Notes: generated by a model from the letters alone, not told the origin. Positions 8,864 to 18,178 are shown, counted from the first letter of the stretch. The stretch: DNA of 46,627 bases from Peribacillus tepidiphilus (GCF_009466385.1 NZ_WIAQ01000021.1:1-46627), one strand, 5' to 3'. Numbers and translations are program-made.

Positions 8864-9265
8864 TTTAGATCCTCCTAGCCATACATAGCATCATTTCAAA
8901 AGTGACATCTATAGTATGACCAAAGGAATAAAAACCATGTAGGACAGGATTTTAAACCATCTATTTTTATAACGAATTATTTATTAATAATAATGGTATT
9001 CTCCACTACGGTATATTTTTATTCAAGGTAATCGAATTTCGTACCTTTTAATAAAGGAAAAAGAAGACTTTACTGAGCAAAAATTGTTAGAGAAAAATTC
9101 ACACAGAACCACATATTCATTGTCGTTTTTGACAGAATAAATAAAGAATTATCATAAATCATATCAAAACATTGCCAGCATAATCGAACATCTGAAAACA
9201 AATATTAATTGTTGGAGGGTAAAATTTTTACTTTCTAAATTCTCTATAAAAGGAAGTGCTTACAA
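8864..9265. other. Intergenic region, 402 bp
   Basis: AT-rich spacer between divergent small genes. The only plausible signal is TTGACA at 9129-9134 with CATAAA 18 bases downstream, a possible promoter for the gene at 9266. I see no open frame, RNA gene or terminator here. Confidence 0.4.
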
Positions 9266-9559
9266 TTGAATAATTTAATCACAGCGCTTTTCAATACAGG
9301 GATTCGTCAAAACATTTTAAAAATGTTTGGCAGAAGAAGAAAGAATAGAGGGATGATGTGGGCGTCTTTGATCGGTCTGGGACTAAGTGCAGCCACTTTT
9401 GCTTTCCGACGGAATCGAAACAATAATATGCTGAATCCTTTTCAAAAGTTAATCGATAATATGAATTTTCGAAAAGCCGGAAAGATGCCTAACATGACTG
9501 CTTTAACAGAGTTTTCAAAAGAAATAATGCCAAACAAAAATCCAATGAAAAATAAATAA
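9266..9559 (+). CDS. Small basic protein, DUF3918-like
   Basis: 97-aa, Arg/Lys/Asn-rich protein. Residues 22-30 are a basic cluster (GRRRKNRGM), followed by a short hydrophobic stretch (MWASLIGLGLSAATFAF, about 30-46), which may be a weak membrane segment. The MMWASLIGLGLSAA block resembles DUF3918 proteins of bacilli; moderate memory-based call. The start is TTG at 9266 with AAAGGAAGTG about 8 bases upstream. Confidence 0.55.
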   Translation: MNNLITALFNTGIRQNILKMFGRRRKNRGMMWASLIGLGLSAATFAFRRNRNNNMLNPFQKLIDNMNFRKAGKMPNMTALTEFSKEIMPNKNPMKNK

Positions 9560-9577
9560 ATTTTCATTTCCTTTAGT

Positions 9578-9604
9578 GCCCACTTTTATGTGGGCGTTTT
9601 TATA
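9578..9604 (+). terminator. Terminator of the small basic protein gene
   Basis: GCCCAC (9578-9583), TTTTAT loop, GTGGGC (9590-9595), followed by GTTTTTAT. Confidence 0.8.
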
Positions 9605-9805
9605 TAGGATCAATGAAAAAATTGTGTCGTAGTTCCATTAAGTCCTTAAATGCCATCCAAGAAGGCAGGTTTTTTTATTATGGTGAATACACGATTCAAA
9701 TGTAGTAAATTCAATGGAATAATTACCAATTATCTAATGAAAATGATTAGAAGAGAAATAAAAACCATTCCTTAAACCGAAAATAACGCCGAACATTCTA
9801 AACAC
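9605..9805. other. Intergenic region before trpB
   Basis: About 200 bp of AT-rich spacer. I see no T-box sequence (no GGTGGTACC element) and no TRAP-like series of GAG/TAG triplets before this trpB, unlike many trp genes in bacilli. Confidence 0.5.
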
Positions 9806-9834
9806 TTACAATTTTCAATTAATTATGGTACAAT
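9806..9834 (+). promoter_or_regulatory. Sigma-A type promoter of trpB
   Basis: TTACAA (9806-9811), 17-base spacer, TACAAT (9829-9834); transcription would start near 9841, leaving a leader of only about 35 bases, too short for an attenuator. Confidence 0.65.
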
Positions 9835-9875
9835 TTTAATTGTATTAGTTTCAAAAATGAAGGAGTTGAGCTGAG

Positions 9876-11054
9876 ATGAGTCAAGTAAGTCAAGTTGAGA
9901 GAGGGTATTTCGGAGAATTTGGAGGAAGCTTTGTTCCTTCAGACCTTCAAAATGTGTTAGACATTCTTGAGGAGCAATTTTTAAAGTATAAGGATGATCC
10001 TGAGTTTAATGAAGAATTTCATTATTATTTACAGGAGTATGTAGGTAGGGAAACTCCTCTATACTTCGCTGAACGCTTAACGAAGGAATTAGGTGGAGCA
10101 AAAATCTACTTGAAGCGTGAAGATTTAAATCATACTGGTTCTCACAAAATTAACAATGTCATTGGACAAATTTTGTTAGCGAAACGAATGGGGGCTAAAC
10201 GTGTCATTGCAGAAACTGGCGCGGGTCAACACGGCGTTGCAACAGCTACTGCATGTGCAATGTTTGGGATGGATTGTACCATCTATATGGGTGCCGAAGA
10301 TACAAAGCGACAAGCCCTTAATGTATTCCGTATGGAGTTGTTAGGTGCGAAAGTCGTGCCTGTTACCAAAGGACAAGCTCGTTTGAAGGATGCAGTAGAT
10401 GAAGCTTTTGCTGATTTAGTCCAAAACTATGACCATACTTTTTATTTACTAGGTTCCGCTGTAGGCCCGCATCCATTTCCTACAATGGTCAAGCATTTCC
10501 AATCTGTGATCAGTAAAGAAAGTAGGCGTCAAATTCTTAAAAAAGAAGGATGCCTTCCATATGCAGTGATTGCTTGCATAGGCGGCGGGAGCAATGCGAT
10601 TGGTTCTTTTGCGGAATATTTACCGGATCAAGAGGTTCGTCTGATTGGTGTTGAGCCTTGTCAAGCAGCTTCTTTAACCCAAGGGACAGCCGGATTGTTG
10701 CATGGATTCAAATGTTTGGTCCTGCAAGATGAAAACGGAAATCCTATGCCTACTTATTCCATTGCTGCCGGACTTGATTATCCAGGATGTGGACCAGAAC
10801 ATAGTTATTTGAAAAATTCTGGACGAGCAGAGTATGTAGCGGTAACAAATGAGGAAGTTCTTGAAGCTTTCCAATTGTTATCTAAAATAGAAGGAATTAT
10901 TCCAGCTCTTGAAAGCGCCCATGCTGTGGCTTATGGAATAAAATTAGCTGCCACATTAAATCAAAATCAAACCATTATCATGAATATTTCTGGACGCGGC
11001 GATAAGGATGTAGAACAGGTATTTCATATGCTAAAAAAAGAAAAGAATAGGTGA
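9876..11054 (+). CDS. trpB: Tryptophan synthase beta chain, stand-alone copy
   Basis: PLP enzyme that condenses indole and serine to tryptophan; 392 aa, normal for TrpB of the short (TrpB1-like) class. The cofactor lysine is Lys91 in HTGSHKINN, the phosphate-binding loop is [10 protein letters not shown], and [16 protein letters not shown] and [12 protein letters not shown] are family hallmarks. AAGGAG lies upstream of the ATG. It stands alone: no trpA, trpC, trpD or trpE is nearby and it has its own promoter and terminator. It may be a second trpB that salvages free indole, or the only trpB separated from the operon; the rest of the genome is needed to decide. Confidence 0.93.
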   Translation: MSQVSQVERGYFGEFGGSFVPSDLQNVLDILEEQFLKYKDDPEFNEEFHYYLQEYVGRETPLYFAERLTKELGGAKIYLKREDLNHTGSHKINNVIGQILLAKRMGAKRVIAETGAGQHGVATATACAMFGMDCTIYMGAEDTKRQALNVFRMELLGAKVVPVTKGQARLKDAVDEAFADLVQNYDHTFYLLGSAVGPHPFPTMVKHFQSVISKESRRQILKKEGCLPYAVIACIGGGSNAIGSFAEYLPDQEVRLIGVEPCQAASLTQGTAGLLHGFKCLVLQDENGNPMPTYSIAAGLDYPGCGPEHSYLKNSGRAEYVAVTNEEVLEAFQLLSKIEGIIPALESAHAVAYGIKLAATLNQNQTIIMNISGRGDKDVEQVFHMLKKEKNR

Positions 11055-11065
11055 CAATAAATCGA

Positions 11066-11094
11066 GGAGGGCTTTGACCTTCCTTTTATTTTTT
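11066..11094 (+). terminator. trpB terminator
   Basis: GGAGGG (11066-11071) and CCTTCC (11078-11083, one G-T pair) followed by TTTTATTTTTT. Confidence 0.65.
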
Positions 11095-11217
11095 ATGAGT
11101 TTAAATAATCGGATAGTAAAAGAGTATTCCTCGTTGTTTTGGTCAAACTATCCTTAGTAAAAACACAACTTAAGGAACATTTTTCCCTTTTATTGAAAAT
11201 AAAGCTGGTGATAAAAA

Positions 11218-12147
11218 ATGCCTTGTAAATCGAGTGAAGAATTAAATGAGCTAGTATTAGAAGCAAAAAAATATACAAAGTACGGAAAGGTCGCAGACTA
11301 TATCCCTGAATTAAAAAAAGCACACCCTCACGATCTATCCGTGGCCATTTACCATCCAAACGGAACATGCCGATCTGCAGGGGATATCCAACAAAAGATT
11401 ACATTACAAAGTATTTCTAAAGTTCTAACTCTGGCATTAGCCCTCATAGATTGTGGGGAAGAAAGCGTTTTTCGTAAGGTCGGATACGAACCAACAGGTG
11501 ATCCATTCAATTCGATCATAAAGCTGGAAATTATGAATCCGACAAAACCGCTTAATCCAATGATTAATGCCGGAGCATTGGCTGTAACTCATATGATAAA
11601 GGGAAAAAATATCGAGGATAGGCTAAACCGTATTCTTTCATTCGTTCAAGAATTGACGAATAATCCAAATGTAACGTATTCGCAGGAAGTGGCAAAGTCA
11701 GAGTTTGAAACGGCTCATCTCAACCGTTCTCTCTGTTATTACATGAAGCAATATGGTGTGATCAATGAAGATGTAGAAGAGTTGATGGACCTATATACCA
11801 AACAGTGTGCCATTGAAATGGACTGTTTAGATTTGGCAAGAATAGGCATTGTATTTGCAATGGATGGTGTAGAACCAATCACAAATAAAAGAATAATCCC
11901 TGTTGATGTAGCAAGAATCTGCAAGACATTTATGGTAACATGCGGTATGTATAATGCTTCCGGTGAATTTGCTGTAAGAGTTGGAATCCCAGCAAAAAGC
12001 GGGGTTTCAGGAGGTATTATGGGAGCTGTACCGAATCGGTTTGGGATCGGAATATTCGGACCCGCCCTTGACGATAAGGGAAACAGCATCGCAGGACTTA
12101 AACTTTTAGAAATGATGTCGATCAAGTATGCATTAAGCATGTTTTAA
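11218..12147 (+). CDS. glsA: Glutaminase
   Basis: Hydrolyses glutamine to glutamate and ammonia. 309 aa, the usual size of serine-dependent bacterial glutaminases. The catalytic SxxK motif is Ser65-Lys68 in [28 protein letters not shown]-equivalent regions and [20 protein letters not shown] near the end are family blocks. The ATG at 11218 has a GGTGAT site. It is flanked by terminators and appears monocistronic. Glutamate it releases could feed the proline pathway encoded 7 kb downstream, but that is a general metabolic link, not operonic. Confidence 0.93.
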   Translation: MPCKSSEELNELVLEAKKYTKYGKVADYIPELKKAHPHDLSVAIYHPNGTCRSAGDIQQKITLQSISKVLTLALALIDCGEESVFRKVGYEPTGDPFNSIIKLEIMNPTKPLNPMINAGALAVTHMIKGKNIEDRLNRILSFVQELTNNPNVTYSQEVAKSEFETAHLNRSLCYYMKQYGVINEDVEELMDLYTKQCAIEMDCLDLARIGIVFAMDGVEPITNKRIIPVDVARICKTFMVTCGMYNASGEFAVRVGIPAKSGVSGGIMGAVPNRFGIGIFGPALDDKGNSIAGLKLLEMMSIKYALSMF

Positions 12148-12188
12148 AGGAACGTTAGATTACGAAAAATTAAATATTTTTCTTATCC

Positions 12189-12221
12189 AAAAAGTGTTAC
12201 TTTATGAAGTAATGCTTTTTT
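12189..12221 (+). terminator. glsA terminator
   Basis: AAAAAGTGTTACTT pairs with AAGTAATGCTTTTTT through a four-base loop, with a two-base internal mismatch and a terminal T-run. Confidence 0.7.
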
Positions 12222-12459
12222 GTGCAATGTTGATCAATCGTTTTTTGATGTTAGCCTGACTTAAGAGTCAACCTCTATTCTCGTAGGTGTTTGTTTGATC
12301 AACTACATCATACAAGAATTTGAGGAGGTACTCCTTTTTTTAATGCCTTTAACTCTTTGGTTACTAAAGGAATAAAGCATCCTCTATCGAATATTGAAAT
12401 ATAGATCAAGAAAATTTCAAATGATTCTACCAATATGCATAACAGGAGGAAAAATATAA
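12222..12459. other. Leader region of the alcohol dehydrogenase gene
   Basis: Together with the glsA terminator this makes a 312-bp gap. It holds a small hairpin with T-run (AGGAG-GTA-CTCCT then TTTTTT, around 12322-12341) and an inverted repeat CCTTTA/TAAAGG about 10 bases later. These could form a leader or attenuator, or be chance; I see no open frame. Confidence 0.35.
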
Positions 12460-13623
12460 GTGAATTCATATGGATATTTCTGCAATACTCGAATTGAAAT
12501 GGGGATAGGAACAGCTAAACAATTACCGGATTTATTGCAATCTCTTCAGATAGGCTCATCGATCTTATTAGTAAGTGACCCTGGTGTTGTTCGCGCAGGA
12601 CTGATTGCTCCAATCCAAACTTCATTAGAGGCGGCCGGTTTTCGTGTGTCTCTTTTCGACTCGCTATCACAAAATCCACGGGATACCGAATGTTTAGCTG
12701 GAGCTAAGATATTTAATGAAAATAAAGTAGATGCTGTAGTAGCGATCGGAGGCGGTAGCGCGATGGATACTGGTAAAGCCATCGCACTTTTGGGACCAAA
12801 TGGCGGAACACCAACTGATTATGTGGAAGGAAGAAGAGCATACACCAACATTGCTCCAATCATTTGTGTACCGACCACAGCTGGAACAGGATCGGAGGTT
12901 ACTCGTTCGTCTGTCATTACCGAAGAGGCTACTCATCGAAAAATTACGCTTAAACATGCTTCTTTACGTCCAATATTAGCTGTTCTAGACCCCGAATTGA
13001 CACTAACCGTTCCTCCATTCGTCACAGCAGCAACCGGAGTCGATGCTTTAGTCCATGCCATTGAAGGTTACACGTGCAGAGTCACTAACCCCATTTCACA
13101 AGCGCTTGGTGCAAGAGCAATGGAAACGATTGTTTCCGCATTGCCTATTGCCTACCGGGACGGCCAAAACCAAAAGGCTCGATATGACATGCTAGAAGGA
13201 AGCCTATTAGCTGGGCTATGTTTTGGTTCAGCTGATGTTGCTGCTGTTCATTGTTTAGCGGAAGCACTTGGCGGCCTTTACGATACCCCGCATGGTGTGG
13301 CAAATGCTGTATTTTTACCACATGTGTTAAGATTTAACGCCGTAGTAAATAGATCGATGCATGCAGATTTGGCACGTTATATGAAATTTGCGAAGGACTC
13401 AGATACGGATCAAGCAGCGGTAGAAAAACTAATCGTTGGAATTGAAGCATTCACAAAGGCTCTTGAAATTCCAAATTTGAAAGACTTACCGGGAGTACGT
13501 GAAGAAGACTTTCCAAAAATTGTAGAATTAGCTGTTCAAAACGGGTCAACACCTAGCAATGTGAGGCCCATTACAGCAACCGACTACTTGCAAATTCTTG
13601 AACGAGCTTATCTTGGTGTTTAG
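12460..13623 (+). CDS. Iron-containing alcohol dehydrogenase
   Basis: Group III NAD(P)-dependent alcohol dehydrogenase, 387 aa. The dinucleotide loop is GGGSAMDTGK (97-106). Metal ligands expected for the family are visible as Asp196 and His200 (GVDALVHAIEG), His265 (AAVHCLAEA) and His279 (DTPHGVANA). The substrate could be a short alcohol, lactaldehyde-like or 1,3-propanediol-like compound; sequence alone does not decide. The start is GTG at 12460 with a strong AGGAGGA nine bases upstream. Confidence 0.9.
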   Translation: MNSYGYFCNTRIEMGIGTAKQLPDLLQSLQIGSSILLVSDPGVVRAGLIAPIQTSLEAAGFRVSLFDSLSQNPRDTECLAGAKIFNENKVDAVVAIGGGSAMDTGKAIALLGPNGGTPTDYVEGRRAYTNIAPIICVPTTAGTGSEVTRSSVITEEATHRKITLKHASLRPILAVLDPELTLTVPPFVTAATGVDALVHAIEGYTCRVTNPISQALGARAMETIVSALPIAYRDGQNQKARYDMLEGSLLAGLCFGSADVAAVHCLAEALGGLYDTPHGVANAVFLPHVLRFNAVVNRSMHADLARYMKFAKDSDTDQAAVEKLIVGIEAFTKALEIPNLKDLPGVREEDFPKIVELAVQNGSTPSNVRPITATDYLQILERAYLGV

Positions 13624-13763
13624 TTCACTTTGAGAGTCTAAACCTTTCAAAATGGGATAGTTACTAATAATCTATAATTGAAAAAGCGAAAACTAAATTT
13701 TATAGCTTTTTATTTTATATTTATGCCTTAAGCATGTTGATGACGGTAAGTTCTCTCTACCAT

Positions 13764-13832
13764 ACATGACATTTATCATGGTTACGCACATGACATGTAT
13801 GACTACAAAGGTCTATTTTTTTCCTTTATGAT
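13764..13832 (+). promoter_or_regulatory. Probable DesR operator and des promoter
   Basis: Two direct copies of ACATGACAT begin at 13764 and 13788; each is followed by an inverted partner (TCATGG, TATGAC). The candidate -10 is TATGAT at 13827-13832, with no good -35, as expected for an activator-dependent promoter. Relative to a start near 13839 the repeats span about -75 to -40, which agrees with the DesR-protected region I recall for B. subtilis des. The regulator is encoded two genes downstream. Confidence 0.6.
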
Positions 13833-13865
13833 TTGAAGTATCAAATGATGAAAGGAAACAAAAAA

Positions 13866-14915
13866 ATGACCAATCAAAAATTGAAAAATTTAAAAAAAGA
13901 TATCGCTCCTTATGAAAAATCGAATACGAAAGACAGTGTTTGGCAGATCATTAACACCATTGTACCGTTTGTTCTGTTATGGTACCTTGCATATCAAAGC
14001 CTATCCATTTCTTATCTTTTAACATTTGGATTGGCTGCGATTGCTGCTGGATTTTTGGTACGGATTTTCATCATTTTTCATGACTGTTGCCATCATTCCT
14101 TCTTTAAGAATCGACGGGCTAATTATATTCTTGGAACGATAACGGGAATTATAACGTTATTCCCTTATAGCAAGTGGGGACATGAACACTCCGTTCATCA
14201 CGCAACCAGCAGTAACTTAGATAAGCGTGGGATAGGGGACATATGGATGCTTACAGTGGATGAATATTTGACTGCACCACGCTGGCTTCGTTTAACGTAT
14301 CGTATGTATCGAAATCCTTTAGTTATGTTCGGTTTAGGTCCAATATATGTTTTTTTAATGACCAATAGGTTTAATAGAAAAGGTGCAAGGTTGAAGGAAC
14401 GCATGAATACCTATATTAGTAACATTTGTATTGTTTCGTTGATTGGATTGCTGGGCTTTACACTCGGATGGGAGTCATTCCTTTTGGTACATGTACCTAT
14501 TTTTTATATTTCAGGTTGTGCAGGGATTTGGCTTTTTTATGTGCAGCACACATTTGAAGAAACCTATTTCGAAAAAGATGATGAATGGGAGTACGTGAAA
14601 GCAGCTGTGGAAGGAAGTTCCTATTATAAGCTTCCAAAAATCTTACAATGGCTGACAGGAAATATTGGTTTTCATCACGTTCACCATTTTAGTCCAAGAG
14701 TGCCAAACTATTACCTTGAGGCAGCACACAATAGTAGTGTTCCTTTGCAACATGTGCCAACATTTACGATTTCAACAAGCTTACGTTCACTACAGTTTCA
14801 TCTATGGGACGAACAAAGTAAAAAGTGTGTAGGATTTAAGGAAATTAAAGCGTATTCTACAAACCAGAAAAAAAAGAGCAAAAGTGTCTCATCACGTGTT
14901 AAATCAGAAATGTAG
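13866..14915 (+). CDS. des: Delta-5-type acyl-lipid fatty acid desaturase
   Basis: Membrane diiron enzyme that introduces a double bond into phospholipid acyl chains, raising fluidity in the cold. 349 aa, matching B. subtilis Des closely from memory. The three histidine boxes are HDCCHH (72-77), HEHSVHH (106-112) and HHVHH near residue 265. Hydrophobic segments flank these boxes. I chose the ATG at 13866, which has AAAGGA 8 bases upstream and an N-terminus like B. subtilis Des; in-frame ATGs at 13833 and 13848 lie at or next to the predicted transcription start. It precedes desK by 82 bp with no obvious terminator. Confidence 0.95.
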   Translation: MTNQKLKNLKKDIAPYEKSNTKDSVWQIINTIVPFVLLWYLAYQSLSISYLLTFGLAAIAAGFLVRIFIIFHDCCHHSFFKNRRANYILGTITGIITLFPYSKWGHEHSVHHATSSNLDKRGIGDIWMLTVDEYLTAPRWLRLTYRMYRNPLVMFGLGPIYVFLMTNRFNRKGARLKERMNTYISNICIVSLIGLLGFTLGWESFLLVHVPIFYISGCAGIWLFYVQHTFEETYFEKDDEWEYVKAAVEGSSYYKLPKILQWLTGNIGFHHVHHFSPRVPNYYLEAAHNSSVPLQHVPTFTISTSLRSLQFHLWDEQSKKCVGFKEIKAYSTNQKKKSKSVSSRVKSEM

Positions 14916-14997
14916 AAGTTTTAAAGACTATTCATATTCCTCTATGATAAGATAGCATGTAAGGTATATGTTGAATATAGTTTAAGAGGTTACAAGC

Positions 14998-16137
14998 ATG
15001 CATAAAAGGTTTATGATATTCCAGAAAAGCGCTGGGATATCTCCATATATATGGAGTGTTTTTAGTATTTTACCGTTTTATTTTATTTTCGAATCTTCCT
15101 CAACAAACGAAATGATTGTTGGGATTTTACTGACAATCTTTTTCTTTATCTCATATCGATTTGCTTTTATTTCGAAAGGATGGACCGTTTATTTGTGGAC
15201 CATCATCTTAATCGGCATATCGATAACAATGACGATCCTTTTTCACTATGTGTATTTTGCCTTTTATATTGCTTACTTTAACGGCAATATAAAAGACCGT
15301 ATCGCTTTCATTACGTTATACATTGTTCACCTGGTCTGTACAACCATTTCGATTAATTATAACGTAGTGGTTCTGCAGGAACAATTATTCATCAAGCAAT
15401 TACCATTTATTATCATTATTTGGTTTAGTGCAATACTTCTTCCTTTCAATATTTATAATCGGAAAAAGCAGGAGCAGCTCGAAGAACAGCTTGAGGATGC
15501 GAACAAAAGAATATCTGAGCTCGTAAAACAGGAGGAGCGTCAACGAATTGCCCGTGACCTTCATGATACACTTGGTCAAAAGCTTTCACTCATCGGTCTG
15601 AAAAGTGATTTGGCAAGAAAATTAATTTCCAAAGACCCTGAACAAGCTCGCAATGAATTGAAAGACGTTCAACAAACCGCTAGAACTGCATTGAACGAAG
15701 TTAGGAAAATGGTATCACAAATGCGCGGCATTCGATTGAAAGAGGAAATCATTCGCGTGAAACAATTACTTAAGGCTGCACAAATTGAATTCGTAAGCGA
15801 TCAACATATAGGTTTAACTAATGTGTCGCCGTTTCTGGAAAATATTCTAAGTATGTGTTTGAAAGAAGCGGTAACCAATGTTGTTAAGCACAGCCAAGCT
15901 TCAACTTGTCATATCGCCATCGTCCAAACGGAAAACGAAATCTGTATTACTGTAAAGGACGACGGCATCGGCATTATGGAGAATCATGACTTTACGAATG
16001 GAAACGGACTTCAAGGAATAAAAGAACGGCTAGAGTTTGTTAACGGCACCCTAGAAATCTTTGCACAGGATGGAACAAATGTAATGATAAAAGTTCCTAA
16101 TGTCGTAAAGCTGATGGATAAGGAGGAACGAATATGA
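14998..16137 (+). CDS. desK: Membrane-fluidity sensor histidine kinase DesK
   Basis: Thermosensor kinase/phosphatase, 379 aa. Five or so membrane segments occupy residues about 15-150, followed by a coiled coil (KKQEQLEEQLEDANKRISELVKQEE) and the dimerisation/phosphoacceptor helix with His189 in ARDLHDTLGQKLSLIG. The ATP-binding domain has the N-box region (LKEAVTNVVKHS), DDGIGI and GNGLQGIKERL. Layout and sequence are those of B. subtilis DesK. Stop overlaps the desR start by four bases (ATGA), so the pair is translationally coupled. Confidence 0.95.
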   Translation: MHKRFMIFQKSAGISPYIWSVFSILPFYFIFESSSTNEMIVGILLTIFFFISYRFAFISKGWTVYLWTIILIGISITMTILFHYVYFAFYIAYFNGNIKDRIAFITLYIVHLVCTTISINYNVVVLQEQLFIKQLPFIIIIWFSAILLPFNIYNRKKQEQLEEQLEDANKRISELVKQEERQRIARDLHDTLGQKLSLIGLKSDLARKLISKDPEQARNELKDVQQTARTALNEVRKMVSQMRGIRLKEEIIRVKQLLKAAQIEFVSDQHIGLTNVSPFLENILSMCLKEAVTNVVKHSQASTCHIAIVQTENEICITVKDDGIGIMENHDFTNGNGLQGIKERLEFVNGTLEIFAQDGTNVMIKVPNVVKLMDKEERI

Positions 16138-16733
16138 TTCGAATTGTCATTGCTGAAGATCAGCGAATGATGTTAGGAGCTTTAGGATTGCTGCTCAATT
16201 TGGAAGAAGATATGGAGGTCGTCGGAAAGGCGTGTAATGGTGAAGAAGCCATTTCTCTGGTGCATCAATATCAACCCGATGTTTGCATCATGGATATTGA
16301 AATGCCATTAAAAAGTGGACTCGAGGCGGCAGAAGAACTAAAAGGGCTTGGCTGCAAAGTCATTATTTTAACAACTTTCGCTCGTACCGGTTATTTCCAA
16401 CGAGCTTTAAAAGCTGGTGTTTGCGGTTATTTATTGAAGGACAGCCCAAGCGAAGAGTTGGCAAGCTCAATCAGAAGCATAATGGCAGGCAGAAGAATCT
16501 TTGCACCGGAATTAATGGACGATGTTTACGCTGAAGAAAATCCCCTAACCGAACGAGAGAAAGAAGTATTAGAACTCGTAGCTGACGGAAAAAACACAAA
16601 AGAAATCGCCGATCAGCTTCGTATCAAAACCGGAACGGTCCGAAACTATATTTCACAAATACTAGATAAACTTGAAGTAGAAAACAGGATCGAGGCAATA
16701 ACCCGAATTAAAGAAAAAGGTTGGTTTAAATAA
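16134..16733 (+). CDS. desR: Response regulator DesR
   Basis: NarL/LuxR-type response regulator, 199 aa. The receiver domain has acidic pocket E8-D9, phosphoacceptor Asp54 (CIMDIEMP) and the conserved Lys in LLKDSPS. The C-terminal LuxR-type helix-turn-helix runs from LTEREKEVLELVADG through EIADQLRIKTGTVRNYISQILDKL. Phosphorylated by DesK, it activates des; the likely target is the repeated ACATGACAT upstream of des. Confidence 0.95.
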   Translation: MIRIVIAEDQRMMLGALGLLLNLEEDMEVVGKACNGEEAISLVHQYQPDVCIMDIEMPLKSGLEAAEELKGLGCKVIILTTFARTGYFQRALKAGVCGYLLKDSPSEELASSIRSIMAGRRIFAPELMDDVYAEENPLTEREKEVLELVADGKNTKEIADQLRIKTGTVRNYISQILDKLEVENRIEAITRIKEKGWFK

Positions 16734-16787
16734 GCACCTATAAAGGAAAGACTTAAGATAAAAACAATATACTTTTAGGTGAAAACA

Positions 16788-17705
16788 ATGAAAATGTTAT
16801 GCATAGATGGCGGTGGGATTCGCGGTGTATTTGCTGTTGCCATTTTACAAGCAATCGAGGAGGAATATAAACGCCCAATAGCGGAGTATTTTGATGTGAT
16901 TGCAGGAACAAGTACGGGGGCCATTATTGCTGCTTCCGTAACATTGAAAAAGAAAATGAGCGAAGTTCTGAAAAGTTATAGGGTGTATGGAGAAAAAATT
17001 TTTGTCCGTCAAGCAAAGGTTGGACTATTTAAAAGTGTATATAGTGACGAGTATTTACGCCGTTATTTTCAAAAAGCATTCGGAGAGCTTACACTTGCTG
17101 ATATTCAAAAGCCGCTTCTCATTCCAGCGGTGGACATTACCCATGGCAAACCGTATGTACACCGGTCAAATTACGGTCATCATGAGAGTGACGACTTATC
17201 CATAAAACTTTGGGATGCTGTTCTTTCTTCCTGTTCTGCACCCGTTTATTTTCCACCTAACAATATAAATAACAACTACCTATCCATTGACGGTGGTTTA
17301 TGGGCAAATAACCCCTCATTAGTTTGTATTACTGAGGCTCTACACCATTTCAAAAAGGGAATGAGCAACATACATATTTTATCCCTCGGTACAGGTCAAC
17401 AGAAAATTGATTTTACAATCAATAAGGAAAAGTTCTGGGGTGTGAAGCAGTGGCTTCCCTTTCATTTCCCATCGATGAAGGTAACACCGAAACTTCTCGA
17501 TTTAGCTGTTCATTTGTCATCCGAGTCGGTTTCATACCATTGTCAACTTCTGCTAGGTGACAACTATTTTCGATTAAATGAGGAACTTGGAGAAGAAATC
17601 CCCTTTGATGAAGTGAAGTTTATGGATGAGCTTATTGAATTAGGGAAGCAGGTGTACCGAAATAGGAGAGAAGAAATTAGAAATTTTTTAGAGAACAAAA
17701 TATAA
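16788..17705 (+). CDS. Patatin-like phospholipase
   Basis: Soluble lipid acyl hydrolase of the patatin family, 305 aa. The oxyanion loop is DGGGIRG (7-13), the nucleophile is Ser42 in GTSTG, and the catalytic Asp is Asp168 in SIDGGLWANNP, giving a full Ser-Asp dyad. The start ATG at 16788 follows AGGTG with six bases spacing; an upstream in-frame GTG at 16779 lies inside that ribosome site. It begins 54 bp after desR with no terminator seen, so it may be cotranscribed with the membrane-fluidity system. It lacks a nucleotide-cyclase neighbour, so a CBASS role is not supported. Confidence 0.88.
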   Translation: MKMLCIDGGGIRGVFAVAILQAIEEEYKRPIAEYFDVIAGTSTGAIIAASVTLKKKMSEVLKSYRVYGEKIFVRQAKVGLFKSVYSDEYLRRYFQKAFGELTLADIQKPLLIPAVDITHGKPYVHRSNYGHHESDDLSIKLWDAVLSSCSAPVYFPPNNINNNYLSIDGGLWANNPSLVCITEALHHFKKGMSNIHILSLGTGQQKIDFTINKEKFWGVKQWLPFHFPSMKVTPKLLDLAVHLSSESVSYHCQLLLGDNYFRLNEELGEEIPFDEVKFMDELIELGKQVYRNRREEIRNFLENKI

Positions 17706-17818
17706 CTCTCTGTATTCTCAAAGTACTCCTATCTAAATATTTTAAAGTTATAAAAGACTTTAGCGATATCCTAAAATCGTGCATAAACAATATTTTAACC
17801 CGAAATATCAGAACATTC

Positions 17819-17847
17819 TTGACATTGCTCTAATTAATTACCATAAT
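17819..17847 (+). promoter_or_regulatory. Promoter of the proBA leader
   Basis: TTGACA (17819-17824), 17-base spacer, CATAAT (17842-17847). Transcription would begin near 17854, just before the T-box Stem I. Confidence 0.7.
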
Positions 17848-17872
17848 AAAGTAAAATAATTTGATCGTTGAT

Positions 17873-18097
17873 GGAGGACTAGTATGCGGGTCTTTATGTG
17901 ACAGAGAGCGGGGTTTTTGAGCTGGAAGACTCCGCCACAGGAAAGCCGCAGAACCTGCCTCCAGAGTCCTATGCTAAAACATAGGCGCTAACTAGCGTTA
18001 TCAGGAAAAGTGGGATGTATTTTACATCCAATGAAGGTGGTACCACGGAAGCATAGCCCTTTTCGTCCTTTTTAATAGGATGAAAAGGGTTTTTTTA
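17873..18097 (+). ncRNA. T-box leader, proline-specific, controlling proBA
   Basis: tRNA-sensing riboswitch. Stem I is closed by GGAGG (17873) with CCTCC (17958); TGCGG (17885) pairs with CCGCA (17946). The specifier bulge has AGTA on the 5' side and GAACCTG on the 3' side, so the specifier reads CCT (17954-17956), a proline codon. The T-box sequence AATGAAGGTGGTACCACGG is at 18030-18048. The terminator is CCCTTTTCGTCC (18057-18068) with GGATGAAAAGGG (18078-18089) and eight Ts. Uncharged tRNA-Pro should stabilise the antiterminator and turn proBA on when proline is short. Confidence 0.9.
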
Positions 18098-18178
18098 TTA
18101 TTTTTCACAAGATAACAGAATTATTTTTCCGTCACAATGCAAAAAAGTACGAAAGTATGTAGATGGAGGAAGTCAAAC

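Noticed and set aside
12322-12341. AGGAG-GTA-CTCCT hairpin with T-run before the alcohol dehydrogenase as a riboswitch terminator
   Set aside because: The loop is only three bases, and no aptamer-like conserved sequence is visible upstream; kept only as a weak note.
16779-17705. Patatin gene as a CBASS (CapV-type) antiviral effector
   Set aside because: No CD-NTase or other defence gene is adjacent; neighbours are desKR and the proBA leader.
18137-18178. Upstream ATG as the proB start
   Set aside because: It lacks a ribosome site, while ATG 18179 has TGGAGGA and the conserved N-terminus.
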